A stretch of 64,000 nt of DNA. Source: Natronosalvus halobius. GTDB taxonomy: Archaea; Halobacteriota; Halobacteria; Halobacteriales; Natrialbaceae. The stretch covers positions 1,984,001-2,048,000 of the forward strand of contig NZ_CP099997.1 in assembly GCF_024138145.1 (NCBI RefSeq), given 5' to 3'. Positions 16,598 through 24,731 of the stretch are shown piece after piece; position 1 is the stretch's first letter; every line of letters starts with the position of its first letter. A program made the position numbers and the translations under genes. The notes beneath the pieces are model-generated. The model had not been told where the DNA came from and ran no database searches. It was given only the letters and a program-made list of their open reading frames with translations.

Positions 16598-17902
16598 CTA
16601 CGGCGCCGCCTCGAGTCCCGACGCAATTTCGGCCGCGCGGGCACGAAGCCGTTCAGCGTCGATACCGACCGCTTCCCCGTCTCGCAACCGGACCTCTCCG
16701 TCGACCATCGTGAACGTCACGTCGTCGCCGTGGGCGGCGAACACGAGGTGTGAGAGCACGTCGTGGATCGGCGTGGCCCGCGTGCGGTCCGTCCGCAGGC
16801 CGATAATGTCAGCTTTCCACCCCTCGCGCAGTTTCCCGACGCGGTCGAATCCCGCGGCGGTCGCACCGTTCATCGTCGCCATCTCGAAGACCGTCTCCGC
16901 GGGGAGTGCTCGTGGCTCGAGGGCTTCGACCTTCTGGAGCAGAGACGCCTGTCGCATCTCGGTGAACGGATCGAGCGTGTTGTTACACGGCGGCCCGTCG
17001 TTGCCCAACGCGACGTTGATCCCGCGGTCGAGGTAGTCGGTGATGGGTGCGACGCCGCTCGCTAGCTTCATGTTCGACGACGGGCAGTAGGTGACGTTGG
17101 TCCCCGTCTCGGCCAGCACCTCGCGTTCGGATTCGTCGGTCCAGACGCAGTGGGCCAGGACGACGTCTTCGCCGGTGAGGCCGACCTCGTGCAGCCAGTG
17201 GACGTTTCGCAACCCGGTCCGTTCCTCGACTGCGGCGATCTCGCCCCGGTTCTCGCTCGCGTGGGTGTGGATGCGAACGCCGTCGTAGCTGTCGGCCAGC
17301 CGCCTCGCCCCCCGCAGACACTCCTCGGTGCAGCTCACGGCGAATCGAGGGGTGACCGCGTACTGGATTCGGCCACCGTCGACCCCGTGGTAGCGCCGGA
17401 TGAGGCGTTCGCTCTCGGCTAACGCTTCGTCAGTGTCCTCGAGCAGGCCGGACGGGGACTCGGTGTCCATCATGACCTTGCCGAGGCGCGCCCGGATGCC
17501 CATCTCACGTGCGGCCTCGAAGGCCTCCTCGGCGTGGCGGACCGAAAGGTGGTCGATGCAGGTCGTCGTCCCGCTCTCGAGCAATTCGAGGTAGCCGAGT
17601 TCGGCGGCAACGCGCATCGCCTCCGGGTCCAGTTCGGCTTCCATGGGGAGCACGTACTCGAAGAGCCACTCCAGCAGTTCCGTGTCGTCCGCGATGCCAC
17701 GGCCGAGGCTCTGGACGGAGTGGACGTGCGCACCGACGGTCCCCGGAGCCACGATGTCACAGGTGTGACGCTCGTGGTCGGGATACCGGTCGAGACACTC
17801 GGTTCGAGGGCCGACGGCGACGATTTGGTCGCCCTCGACGACGACGGCTCCGTCCTGGATGATCGTCTCAGCGTCGACGACGACGGTTCCCGCGATCAAC
17901 AT
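16598..17902 (-). CDS. Amidohydrolase, MTA/SAH or 5'-deoxyadenosine deaminase type
   Basis: A 434-residue member of the amidohydrolase superfamily, subfamily MtaD/SsnA-like. Metal and catalytic positions are present: His-x-His in GAHVHSVQSLGRG (~58), TCIDHLS, HTHASENRGE (~210), VLAHCVWTDE (~242) and GNDGPPCNN (~300, where GTDGAASNN is more usual). The enzymes hydrolytically deaminate adenine nucleosides such as methylthioadenosine or S-adenosylhomocysteine in methionine salvage. The altered GNDGPPCNN segment makes substrate assignment cautious. Confidence 0.82.
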   Translation of the reverse strand: MLIAGTVVVDAETIIQDGAVVVEGDQIVAVGPRTECLDRYPDHERHTCDIVAPGTVGAHVHSVQSLGRGIADDTELLEWLFEYVLPMEAELDPEAMRVAAELGYLELLESGTTTCIDHLSVRHAEEAFEAAREMGIRARLGKVMMDTESPSGLLEDTDEALAESERLIRRYHGVDGGRIQYAVTPRFAVSCTEECLRGARRLADSYDGVRIHTHASENRGEIAAVEERTGLRNVHWLHEVGLTGEDVVLAHCVWTDESEREVLAETGTNVTYCPSSNMKLASGVAPITDYLDRGINVALGNDGPPCNNTLDPFTEMRQASLLQKVEALEPRALPAETVFEMATMNGATAAGFDRVGKLREGWKADIIGLRTDRTRATPIHDVLSHLVFAAHGDDVTFTMVDGEVRLRDGEAVGIDAERLRARAAEIASGLEAAP

Positions 17903-18344
17903 ACCGACACCGGGTAGCGTCGCCGCCGCCTTAGCTATGGCGTTCTCTCTCTCGAGGAGCGGCGATAGCTCCTGAGGTGGGCAAAGGTGACGTCGGCGAG
18001 GAGTACGCGAATTGCGACGAAAGGTGACCCGTCTCGAGGGACTCTCGAATCATTCGACCCGAAAACATTGGTACAGTCGGAAAAGCCCGATTGCTCGAGG
18101 AATTTCCGTGCTCCAAGTATCGTTGAAGTCCTTGAATAGTGATAGGATTTAGAGACTGTGCTGAATGCAGGGCGCGAATGTTGCATGAGTTCTGGCTCGA
18201 TTTGCGTGGGCGGTGTTCGGTCAACACAGAGGGGGTGGATTCATCATAACGGGATATTCTGTCTTCCGAAATCAGCTCTGAACGCTCTCCCTCTTCCCGG
18301 GATAGCCCTTCTGCGTTCGCGAGAACGGCCTCAGATCTCGAGTG
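17903..18344. other. Gene-free region with degenerate repeat copy A
   Basis: No convincing gene. Short minus-strand frames here share a peptide pattern (KSxQxSCxIRAL) with frames near repeat copy B, but they translate a repeat rather than a recognisable gene. The region marks the left edge of the accessory segment. Confidence 0.5.
18119..18255 (+). repeat. Degenerate repeat copy A (IS-end-like)
   Basis: Core TGCTGAATGCAGGGCGCGAA at 18159-18178. The first ~65 bp match copy E (23631-23698), including GTGATAGG and GGGCGCGAATGTTGCA. The last ~95 bp match copy B (18963-19055), including GCGCGAATGT and CGATTTGC. Lying on the 3' side of gvpA, it is in direct orientation to copy B on the 5' side. 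Confidence 0.65.
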
Positions 18345-18623
18345 TTACTCGGCTGCTGTCTTGGGTGATGACTCCGGCCGTGTCTCAACTTCGAGGTCTT
18401 CGAGGCCGCCCTCGGCGGTGGCCCGCTCGATTTTCGCGATTTCCTCCGCGTAGTGCAGGAAGGTATCGACGGAGGCCACGACGACTCGAGCCTCGACGGT
18501 GATGAGCTCGATTCCGACAACGGAGATGCGTGCCCAAACGTCAATAACGACGCCTTTGTCAAGAATGCGATCGAGCACTTCTGCGAGACTCGAGGAATCT
18601 GGTCGACGTTGTGGTGATGCCAT
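18345..18623 (-). CDS. gvpA: Orphan gas vesicle structural protein GvpA
   Basis: A 92-residue GvpA, the hydrophobic subunit that forms the ribs of gas vesicle shells. The core is essentially canonical: [40 protein letters not shown] and [17 protein letters not shown]. It is followed by a divergent acidic tail. ATG 18623 ([12 protein letters not shown]) fits the usual N-terminus; ATG 18635 would add four residues. No gvpC, N, O or F-M gene exists anywhere in this window, although GvpA alone cannot build vesicles. No clear TATA box is seen. The gene is bracketed by related repeats A and B, suggesting transfer or a remnant of a lost cluster. Confidence 0.92.
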   Translation of the reverse strand: MASPQRRPDSSSLAEVLDRILDKGVVIDVWARISVVGIELITVEARVVVASVDTFLHYAEEIAKIERATAEGGLEDLEVETRPESSPKTAAE

Positions 18624-19143
18624 TGTGATCGCCATCGAAGAGTAGAGTCTGGATTCGGTTTACCGTTCTGTCTGCGGTAGCAAGCAAAATCTGAAAACGG
18701 TAGCGAAGACTCTCTTACGGACCGAAACGACCATTTGAGGCCAATTGAATACGTCTCACCCTGATTTTGATTAGGGACAGGGTGGGACGACGACTGGCTG
18801 TCGAATATGACAGTGATAGTTGATAGAAGTAACAGGGGTAGGTTCGCAGGTTTTCTTTTGGGTAATTCAGAACCACTCCTATGAAACAAAGTTGGTCGCC
18901 GTGCTGCACTCATCCTCTGTATCTTGCATGCTCCTCTTGATAGCGGTTCGATATATCGTTCAGAGTATGCTAAATACAAAGCGCGAATGTCACACGAAAT
19001 CTGGTCCGATTTGCAAAGGTGGTGATCGCTCAGCATAGGGGGAATCATCAATGGGAGCCCGACTTTTGACAGAATCAGAGATGTATCTATCAGATTCCAA
19101 AATCAGATGTATACCACAACTGGATCGCGCCACAACTGGGGTA
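18624..19143. other. Gene-free region with repeat copy B
   Basis: About 520 bp upstream of gvpA. It has lower GC than the core genome and no credible ORF. It holds copy B of the degenerate repeat (18900-19055). Confidence 0.5.
18900..19055 (+). repeat. Degenerate repeat copy B
   Basis: The left half (GTGCTGCACTCATCCTCTGT) matches copy C at 20466. The right half (TGCTAAATACAAAGCGCGAA) matches copies A, C and E. The arms CTCTGTAT...GCATGCTC and GAGTATGC...ATACAAAG are imperfect inverted repeats around a ~30-bp spacer, so the unit can fold into a long hairpin. Confidence 0.65.
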
Positions 19144-19800
19144 CTAAGGCTCTGAAGTGCCGGAATGAACGGTCTGGACGATAAGCATATTTACAGCACG
19201 GCGAACCCGTTCCGAGGTCGCCGTTTCGGAAATTCCAAGATGCTCTCCAAGCTCAGCAAGTGAACACTCCCGGGGGATCTCAAAATACCCGCAGTCAACA
19301 GCCCCAACAAGCGTTTCCCGCTGTCGTTCGGTTAATCCGTAACCCGCCCCATCACCGGTTTCATGCTCATCGTACATCCGGGTGAAGTCAAACCCGATCT
19401 CGTGCTCACGACAAAAATCGTGAAATCGAACAAATGACGTCCGGTCAGGAAACGAAGCTCGAAACTCCCAACCGTCATGGGACGCAGTCAGATTCTGAAT
19501 CACTCCTCCCTCCTCAACCACCAACGGGTAAATACTCGTACGCAATCCTTCTCCAACCAGATCGATCTGATAGAGCCGTCGGTCCCCTACCTCGATCACT
19601 CGAGACGGAGGCGCAACCGTAGGATCGTCATCGAGAGCGTCTTCAAAAGTCTTGAAATCACCGCCCTCTGCCCAGACGAGGGTTCGGACTTGACTGTCAT
19701 CGACGGCGTCCGACCGCTCCCACGTAATCTCCATCTCCGGCACTTGGTTCAATGCCTTCTTCAGGATCGGATGGTCCAGTCGAAACTCGACGATGATCAT
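19144..19800 (-). CDS. Bacterio-opsin-activator (Bat-type) HTH regulator
   Basis: A 218-residue transcription regulator of the haloarchaeal HTH_10 class. The N-terminal ~150 residues form the Bat-associated domain (MIIVEFRLDHPILKKAL onward). The C-terminal HTH_10 starts GLTERQRETLVGAVDCGYFE and continues IPRECSLAELGEHLGISETA with TSERVRRAVNMLI. This class includes regulators of bacterioruberin/opsin genes and many orphans. No PAS or GAF domain precedes it. The TATA-like CACTTTATTG near 19830 lies ~30 nt upstream of ATG 19800. It is divergent from the DUF7344-like gene. Confidence 0.88.
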   Translation of the reverse strand: MIIVEFRLDHPILKKALNQVPEMEITWERSDAVDDSQVRTLVWAEGGDFKTFEDALDDDPTVAPPSRVIEVGDRRLYQIDLVGEGLRTSIYPLVVEEGGVIQNLTASHDGWEFRASFPDRTSFVRFHDFCREHEIGFDFTRMYDEHETGDGAGYGLTERQRETLVGAVDCGYFEIPRECSLAELGEHLGISETATSERVRRAVNMLIVQTVHSGTSEP

Positions 19801-19893
19801 GGAGCTCGGTTAGGGGATAGGGATTGAGGGCAATAAAGTGCAGGAATATTTCTGCTATGGACTGAATTTGCCTGACCATCAACCCAATCAATA

Positions 19894-20256
19894 ATGACTG
19901 AAAACAGTGGACGGCTTCAAATCGAACTGCTCTTTGGTGCGCTGAGCGATCGTCATCGACGACAGCTCGTCGCCTATATGCACACCATCAACAAGGATCT
20001 CTTTCACCTTGACGACCTTGCCCAGATAATTGCTATCCAGGAGACCGATCCTTCTGAAGTCTCTGAGGAAAAACGAGAGCAGGTGAAAATAGAGCTTCAT
20101 CACCGACACTTGCCGAAATTAGATGATGCAGGACTCATCGAATACGACTCCCGAAACGGCGATGTTCGATATCGAGGGACAACCGACAGCGAACTCATCG
20201 ATGTATCCCAGTTCCTGAACTCCACGGAAGAGATAGCTGCCAATATCGATCAATAG
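19894..20256 (+). CDS. DUF7344-type winged-helix protein
   Basis: A 120-residue protein with a winged-helix shape common in haloarchaea: LLFGALSDRHRRQLVAYM at the start, a middle section with VKIELHHRHLPKLDDAGLIE, then YDSRNGDVRYRG as the wing. It is likely a DNA-binding regulator. The divergent Bat-type gene starts 93 bp away. Its targets are unknown. Confidence 0.75.
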   Translation: MTENSGRLQIELLFGALSDRHRRQLVAYMHTINKDLFHLDDLAQIIAIQETDPSEVSEEKREQVKIELHHRHLPKLDDAGLIEYDSRNGDVRYRGTTDSELIDVSQFLNSTEEIAANIDQ

Positions 20257-20556
20257 ATGTCGAACTTCCCAAGCTTCGGTAAGTATAGGACTCAAAGTTG
20301 CCAGGATCGATAGAGATTGAGAGTTCGATCTGCTTTGCAAGATACGCGCTGTACATTCAGCAAGATTCGAAGGGCATCATCAAATATGATAGAATATCGC
20401 CGGTCAGTCAGCATCCTCACGAGTCCGCTGATTCAGTAACCTGGAGCCGGAAGAACGAGATGAGCGTGCTGCATACGTCCTCTATATTCAGCAGACACCT
20501 TCTGGCAGGATTTGAATAGAACGTTCAGTTTCTGCTGAATACAGAGCGCGTATCGG
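20257..20556. other. Gene-free region with repeat copy C
   Basis: A 300-bp intergenic stretch. It contains copy C of the degenerate repeat (20466-20560) and an ATTCAGCA motif at 20355 that resembles its left arm. No gene is seen. Confidence 0.5.
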
Positions 20557-20560
20557 TCAC
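20466..20560 (+). repeat. Degenerate repeat copy C
   Basis: About 95 bp aligned with copy B, from GTGCTGCA to GCGCG(T/A)AT..GTCAC. Arms CTCTATATTCAGCAGA and TCTGCTGAATACAGAG form a 16-bp nearly perfect inverted repeat with a ~40-nt spacer. This is the best-preserved hairpin of the family. Confidence 0.65.
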
Positions 20561-21360
20561 AGTGAGTTGATGAACTGGCTCACTACCCGGTTGAACCGCT
20601 CGGGTTGCTCTATAGGCGGACAGTGGCCGCAGTTTTCGAAGAGTTCGAACGTGGCGTCCGGGACGAGGTCTGTGACGTGTCTCACCGCTTCGACGGTCCC
20701 CGTTCCCCGCGTTTCGTCCCCGCCGGCGCACACCAACATCGGGACATCGATCTCGGGGAGGACTGCTCGGTAATCACGTGTGAGCGCATCGAACAGGATG
20801 GCGCTTTTGATGGGGGTCGGAGTTCGAGACGTCTCGTCGACCTGCAACGTTCTCATCTCAGTGGTGGGGTTTGAGAAGACTTGCTCCGTGAGGCGTTGGA
20901 TGAAACTCGTCTGATCTTCCTGGACCAGTGCGAGCGTATCTTTCAGTCCCACTAAATCGGTGAGTCCATAGTCGTAATCATCCCACTGAAAACGCGATGC
21001 CTCGATATCGATATCAACCAGTCCCCGTATCCGCTCAGTGCCGAATTGATTCACGTAGTCCCACGAGACGAACGCTCCCATCGACCACCCCACCATGACA
21101 ACTTCTTCGAGGTCTCGCTGTTTGAGGAACGTGTGAAGATCACGGGCGTACTGCGCGACTGTGTGTCCGAGTTCCGTCTTCTCAGATCGGCCATGCCCTC
21201 TGAAATCGACGGCGACTGTGCGGTACTCGTTCGAGAGACTGGCTAACTGCGGCTCGAAAAACCTGAGACCACACATCACGCCGTGAAGAAAAATGATCGG
21301 CTGGCCCTCGCCGTGGTCCTCGTAATAGAGGTCTGCCCCGTTACACTGGACGTACGGCAT
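20557..21360 (-). CDS. Alpha/beta hydrolase
   Basis: A 267-residue alpha/beta-hydrolase fold enzyme. The oxyanion-hole motif is FLHGVMCGLRFF (~25), the nucleophile elbow is MVGWSMGAFVSWD (Ser ~93), the catalytic acid is the Asp in VCAGGDETRG (~213) and the His is in NCGHCPPIEQPERFN (~243). Related proteins include lipases, esterases and haloperoxidase-like hydrolases; the substrate is unknown. ATG 21360 (MPYVQCNGADLYYE) is the usual N-terminus; the start at 21381 adds seven residues. It lies in the accessory region beside the IS5-type element. Confidence 0.88.
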   Translation of the reverse strand: MPYVQCNGADLYYEDHGEGQPIIFLHGVMCGLRFFEPQLASLSNEYRTVAVDFRGHGRSEKTELGHTVAQYARDLHTFLKQRDLEEVVMVGWSMGAFVSWDYVNQFGTERIRGLVDIDIEASRFQWDDYDYGLTDLVGLKDTLALVQEDQTSFIQRLTEQVFSNPTTEMRTLQVDETSRTPTPIKSAILFDALTRDYRAVLPEIDVPMLVCAGGDETRGTGTVEAVRHVTDLVPDATFELFENCGHCPPIEQPERFNRVVSQFINSL

Positions 21361-21425
21361 AACGATGATTGTACGCTTCACTCGATGATAAGCCTACGCC
21401 ACAGGCTAAGGGGAGGTGGTGAGTA

Positions 21426-22422
21426 CATCCTCTGGGCCTTGTTAGAACGCCTGATTTCACGGGTGTGAGTCCTCGATGGCGCGTTCGATGTTGCGGACGG
21501 CGGATTTCATGACAAGTTCGCGGAATTGACCGAACCAGGTTCTGGACCAGAGCGTATCGCCGTATCTGCGTCGGAGCCCGAAAAACACCGATTCAGCGTT
21601 CGAGCGCTGGTGATACGCCCGATCCTTGATGAGTAAATTTCTCGCCCACCCCCGCATCCCAGGATCTCGCTGCGGAATCAGCGGCGTGATACTTTCCGCA
21701 CGTAACCTCGTACGAAGCTCTTCCCAGTCGTAGCCCTTATCGGCAGCGACAGTCGCCAACTCGTCGAGATTCCGTACTAGCACCTGCCAGCCGACTTGCG
21801 TATCGTGCGGTTGTTTCATCGAGCAGTGTATATCGAGAATCGCACTGGTTTCACAATCGATGAGTAGCGTCGTCTTCACCGCCTCGAACGTGTAATCCGT
21901 CCGTTTTGCGTAGTGCTGGCTAGCTTGAACGCGATCGACACCGGTTGCGTCGATTGCCTGCACATCACCGAGATCATACAGTTCGACGGACTGATCGAGG
22001 ATCGCTCGCCACCGCTTCATCGGAATCGCCTGCTTTCGCGTACATACTGTCGAGAAGTGAGGGACTGTTTCAGGCGTCAATCCGAGTGATTTCGTGACTC
22101 TCGGCATCTCACGGAGGACGTCCATCAGCTTCCGGTATGGATGACCGAGATACTCTTTTAATCCCTGAATGGCGAGAATTACCCAGTTAGCGTAGCCTTC
22201 TTCCCCCGGACGGTAGGCCGGAGCTGGCGTACCAACGACGGCTTTTTGGGCGAGCGATACAACCTTCTCTGTGAAGCGGGAGGTCATCGTGTGCACAACG
22301 AACCCGTCCCGCTTCACTTCCTAGTAAATTTGGTATTTTCTCCGAGCTACTAGCACGACGATATGAGTTCGATCGGTTCTACACTGCCAACGTTTGAGCG
22401 TCTAAACAAGGCCCATCCTCTG
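21426..22422 (-). mobile_element. IS5-family insertion sequence with target-site duplication
   Basis: The element is about 979 bp (21435-22413). Terminal inverted repeats begin GGCCTTGTT: left GGCCTTGTTAGAACG, right read inward GGCCTTGTTTAGACGCT. It is flanked by the direct repeat CATCCTCTG at 21426-21434 and 22414-22422 (8-9 bp, since the last base is ambiguous with the IR). An 8-9-bp duplication fits the ISH1/IS903-like subgroups of IS5. It has one transposase and no frameshift, so it may be active. It inserted into a copy of the degenerate repeat family. Confidence 0.85.
21457..22317 (-). CDS. IS5-family transposase
   Basis: A 286-residue DDE transposase. Catalytic residues are recognisable as Asp in VQAIDATGVDR (~123), Asp in VAADKGYDWEEL (~195) and Glu in RSNAESVFFGLRRRYGD (~250). 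The downstream R-R-Y follows the usual IS5 pattern. The N-terminal ~90 residues contain the helical DNA-binding region. Starts at 22317 or the ATG at 22287 are both possible. The reading frame is intact between both inverted repeats. Confidence 0.9.
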   Translation of the reverse strand: MKRDGFVVHTMTSRFTEKVVSLAQKAVVGTPAPAYRPGEEGYANWVILAIQGLKEYLGHPYRKLMDVLREMPRVTKSLGLTPETVPHFSTVCTRKQAIPMKRWRAILDQSVELYDLGDVQAIDATGVDRVQASQHYAKRTDYTFEAVKTTLLIDCETSAILDIHCSMKQPHDTQVGWQVLVRNLDELATVAADKGYDWEELRTRLRAESITPLIPQRDPGMRGWARNLLIKDRAYHQRSNAESVFFGLRRRYGDTLWSRTWFGQFRELVMKSAVRNIERAIEDSHP

Positions 22423-22492
22423 TATTCAGCAGACAACTCTTGTTATCTACTGAAGATTACAACAAAACGTACTAACCGCGTTTCAGATACCT

Positions 22493-23060
22493 CATAATCG
22501 GGTTCTCTGTCCGGAAGAGTGAGTATGGTCTCTGTTTCGAGAGCCGATTATGAAGATAGTCTAGGAAAGGTTGCACGATGAGGATCTTCCTCGAGAGCAT
22601 GAGTTGTGTCCCAATCGTCGAATAGGAGGATTCTCGAGGGGGTTAGGATACTTTCGCGTGTGTCTCGATGATTTCCGAGACTGATGGGCGAGCGAGGTCC
22701 GTTTCGTAATCGGTACTCGCTGCGTAGATGCAGGGGTCAAGGCGTCAAACGTTCATAACCGGTTCGAGACGCGCTCTATGGTGTGTTATCCTTCTCAAAA
22801 AGTGTCTCAACCTGTTCGGACATTCAAGCGTCGTCTAGGACCTCAAAATCGATAGCAGAGGACCGATTATGAACTTTTGAATCGTGTCCTGGACGGCCAC
22901 ACGTTCGACTCGAGCGGGTGAGTAAGATCCCTCCGGAGAAGGCTCTAAAACGCCGAATACGATTTTGTGAGACTGGCTTGAGGCTCTCTTCGTGGCGTTT
23001 TTCTTCCTGGTTGCCGCTAACTCGGGAAACGCAAGATGGAAACCGATTATGAACGTTTGA
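22493..23060. repeat. Five copies of the motif AACCGRTTATGAACGTTTGA
   Basis: Full copies: 22745-22764 (minus, AACCGGTTATGAACGTTTGA), 22861-22880 (plus, GACCGATTATGAACTTTTGA) and 23041-23060 (plus, AACCGATTATGAACGTTTGA). The last two are exactly 180 bp apart. Partial copies: 22493-22504 (minus, AACCCGATTATG) and 22544-22554 (plus, CCGATTATGAA); these two form an inverted pair. The motif was not noticed elsewhere in the window. Confidence 0.7.
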
Positions 23061-23626
23061 AAGCGTGATTTCTCCTCTTTTTGGGTCACTCTCTTTGTCC
23101 CGCTCACGCCTACCTCTGTCCTGAAAAGCCATCTCGAGCGATAACCACCCACTCCAGGATCTCTTCCTAGGTTCGTCCATAGACCACTTCTACACACATC
23201 TTCCGGACAGCTGTCGTGGTTATGATCACCAAGGTAGTCTGGCCAATACGATCATAGAAGCGCTCATTCCTCTGTGAATTCCTCCATTCGTTAGGGAGCA
23301 TATTCACTGAGATCCCTACCTTCCGCTTTCAGTTTAGCGGTTACTCTGGAATCAAGAGCTGCTACGTCAAACTTATACTCCATGTCGGGGTGAGCATGCG
23401 GTTAGTAGCCCGAAACCGGTATGCGCGATATCACCATACGTACTCGTAGTTGAGGGCTACACAAACGCCCATCATTTATGTTCTATATCCTCAAACGTCG
23501 CCGTTGACACTCTCTCACGGTAAAAAACGAGGAAATTTCGATCCTCTTTCGAATTCTGGATCGTCAATTTGTTTCTGTGGCCAGGAAGACGACATAGTGC
23601 GAGCAATGTGAGCGAGTAGGATTTGA

Positions 23627-23702
23627 AGGCTTTGTTGAAATCCTCAAACGGTGATAGGTTTCAACGATCGTGCTGAATTTAGGGCGCGAATGTTGCACAG
23701 TC
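23627..23702 (+). repeat. Degenerate repeat copy E
   Basis: Starts GGCTTTGTTGAAATCCTC and contains GTGATAGG and TGCTGAATTTAGGGCGCGAA. It aligns with copy A over ~65 bp. The opening GGCTTTGTTGAAATCC looks like a haloarchaeal IS terminus, so the family may be solitary IS ends. That identity is from memory and needs a database check. Confidence 0.6.
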
Positions 23703-23793
23703 TGAGAAGGGAACAACGCGGAAGGTCGAACCCTCAGTACAGAGGGCGCATGCAGTAACCGTTATCAATAGTCGTTACACCAGATGATACCTG

Positions 23794-24726
23794 CTACTGA
23801 TCTTTCGGCAGTTGCGTCTCGCGTACCGAGTTTGTTTCGCCCACAGCGGAGCCAGTCGAGATGGGATACCTCCCCCTTGCAAAATTACGGGTTAAGCGCG
23901 GTGATCCAGTAATCGCAATCATGAACGCGATGAATGCGAACACGACCATCCCTATTACACCGCCCTCACTGGCAACAAGTTGTCTGAGAACGGCGTCATC
24001 GGTTGCTGCATATCCCACCAGCCCAACTGCGTTGAACACACCATGAAAGATAGCCGCAGGGAAAACGGATTGCGACCGAATGACGATGTAGGTGAACAGC
24101 GGGGCCAAAGCGATACACGTGAGGGCGAACGCTCCGACCCCGATAATCGGGAACGACGGGTAATTGTGTCCGACGAGGATGAGGGGGGCGTGCCAGACTC
24201 CCCACACGGCACCAATCACCAGCGACGCCTTCCAGAAGCCCAGTGGAGCGAGTTCCCACAAGAGGTAGCCCCGCCATCCGAACTCTTCACCGAAGCCAAA
24301 GATCGCATTGAACGTCGCACCAATCACGACGACGATACCCCACGCAATGAGTGCCCAGAACACTCCCGACGGAAGGCCGACCTCGACCGCGATATCGAGA
24401 GAGGAATCGAACGTCACGCCCGGCACGCCAATCGAGAGTGCCGTTATGGCACTGAGGATTGGAAGCGGCAGGATCGCGGCCAGAGCGAGCCACCGCTTCC
24501 GCCCGATTACCAGACCGACGTCCGAGAGTGCAATGCCGTTGTGCAGGCACACGATCAGTCCGGCGATCCCAGGTGTGAACATGTAGAGTGGCCCAACGGC
24601 TACGAGATCAATATCCGTAACGTGAGTGACGCCGGTGAACCCCAGGGTGAGCACTGTCAGGATGCAGAGGAACTCTGCGAGGTTGCGCGTATCGATAGTT
24701 TCTGGTGTTGAGGTGGTTCGGCTCAT
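23794..24726 (-). CDS. CPBP-family intramembrane metalloprotease
   Basis: A 310-residue multi-pass membrane protein of the CPBP/Abi (CAAX-processing-like) family. The family motifs are EEFGWRGYLLWE (~167), a His in VWHAPLILVGHNY (~205) and FHGVFNAVGL (~250), which together form the zinc site of the protease domain. Family members process prenylated proteins, mature bacteriocins or confer self-immunity; the archaeal role is unsettled. ATG 24726 (MSRTTSTPET) is preferred; the longer frame to 24798 adds 24 atypical residues and would overlap the upstream gene. It follows the small membrane protein gene directly as an operon. Confidence 0.87.
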   Translation of the reverse strand: MSRTTSTPETIDTRNLAEFLCILTVLTLGFTGVTHVTDIDLVAVGPLYMFTPGIAGLIVCLHNGIALSDVGLVIGRKRWLALAAILPLPILSAITALSIGVPGVTFDSSLDIAVEVGLPSGVFWALIAWGIVVVIGATFNAIFGFGEEFGWRGYLLWELAPLGFWKASLVIGAVWGVWHAPLILVGHNYPSFPIIGVGAFALTCIALAPLFTYIVIRSQSVFPAAIFHGVFNAVGLVGYAATDDAVLRQLVASEGGVIGMVVFAFIAFMIAITGSPRLTRNFARGRYPISTGSAVGETNSVRETQLPKDQ

Positions 24727-24731
24727 TGGAA

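Larger units (their letters stand above)
22423..23793. other. 1.37-kb gene-free stretch with recurring 20-mer
   Basis: No ORF here resembles a family; the two longest frames (about 120 residues, minus strand near 22824-23197) are low-complexity overlapping shadows. GC is lower than in the core genes. The region holds five copies of a CCGATTATGAACGTTTGA-type motif between 22493 and 23060 and repeat copy E at its right end. A decayed gene, replication or recombination region, or remnant of a mobile element are all possible. Confidence 0.55.

Noticed and set aside
17931-18227. Small ORF with a KSxQxSCNIRAL pattern and its likeness near 19051
   Set aside because: Similarity of the two peptides is explained by the underlying DNA repeat family rather than a conserved protein.
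22824-23197. Two overlapping ~120-residue minus-strand frames in the gene-free stretch
   Set aside because: Neither shows a family, plausible start context or typical haloarchaeal acidity, and they cross the repeated 20-mers.
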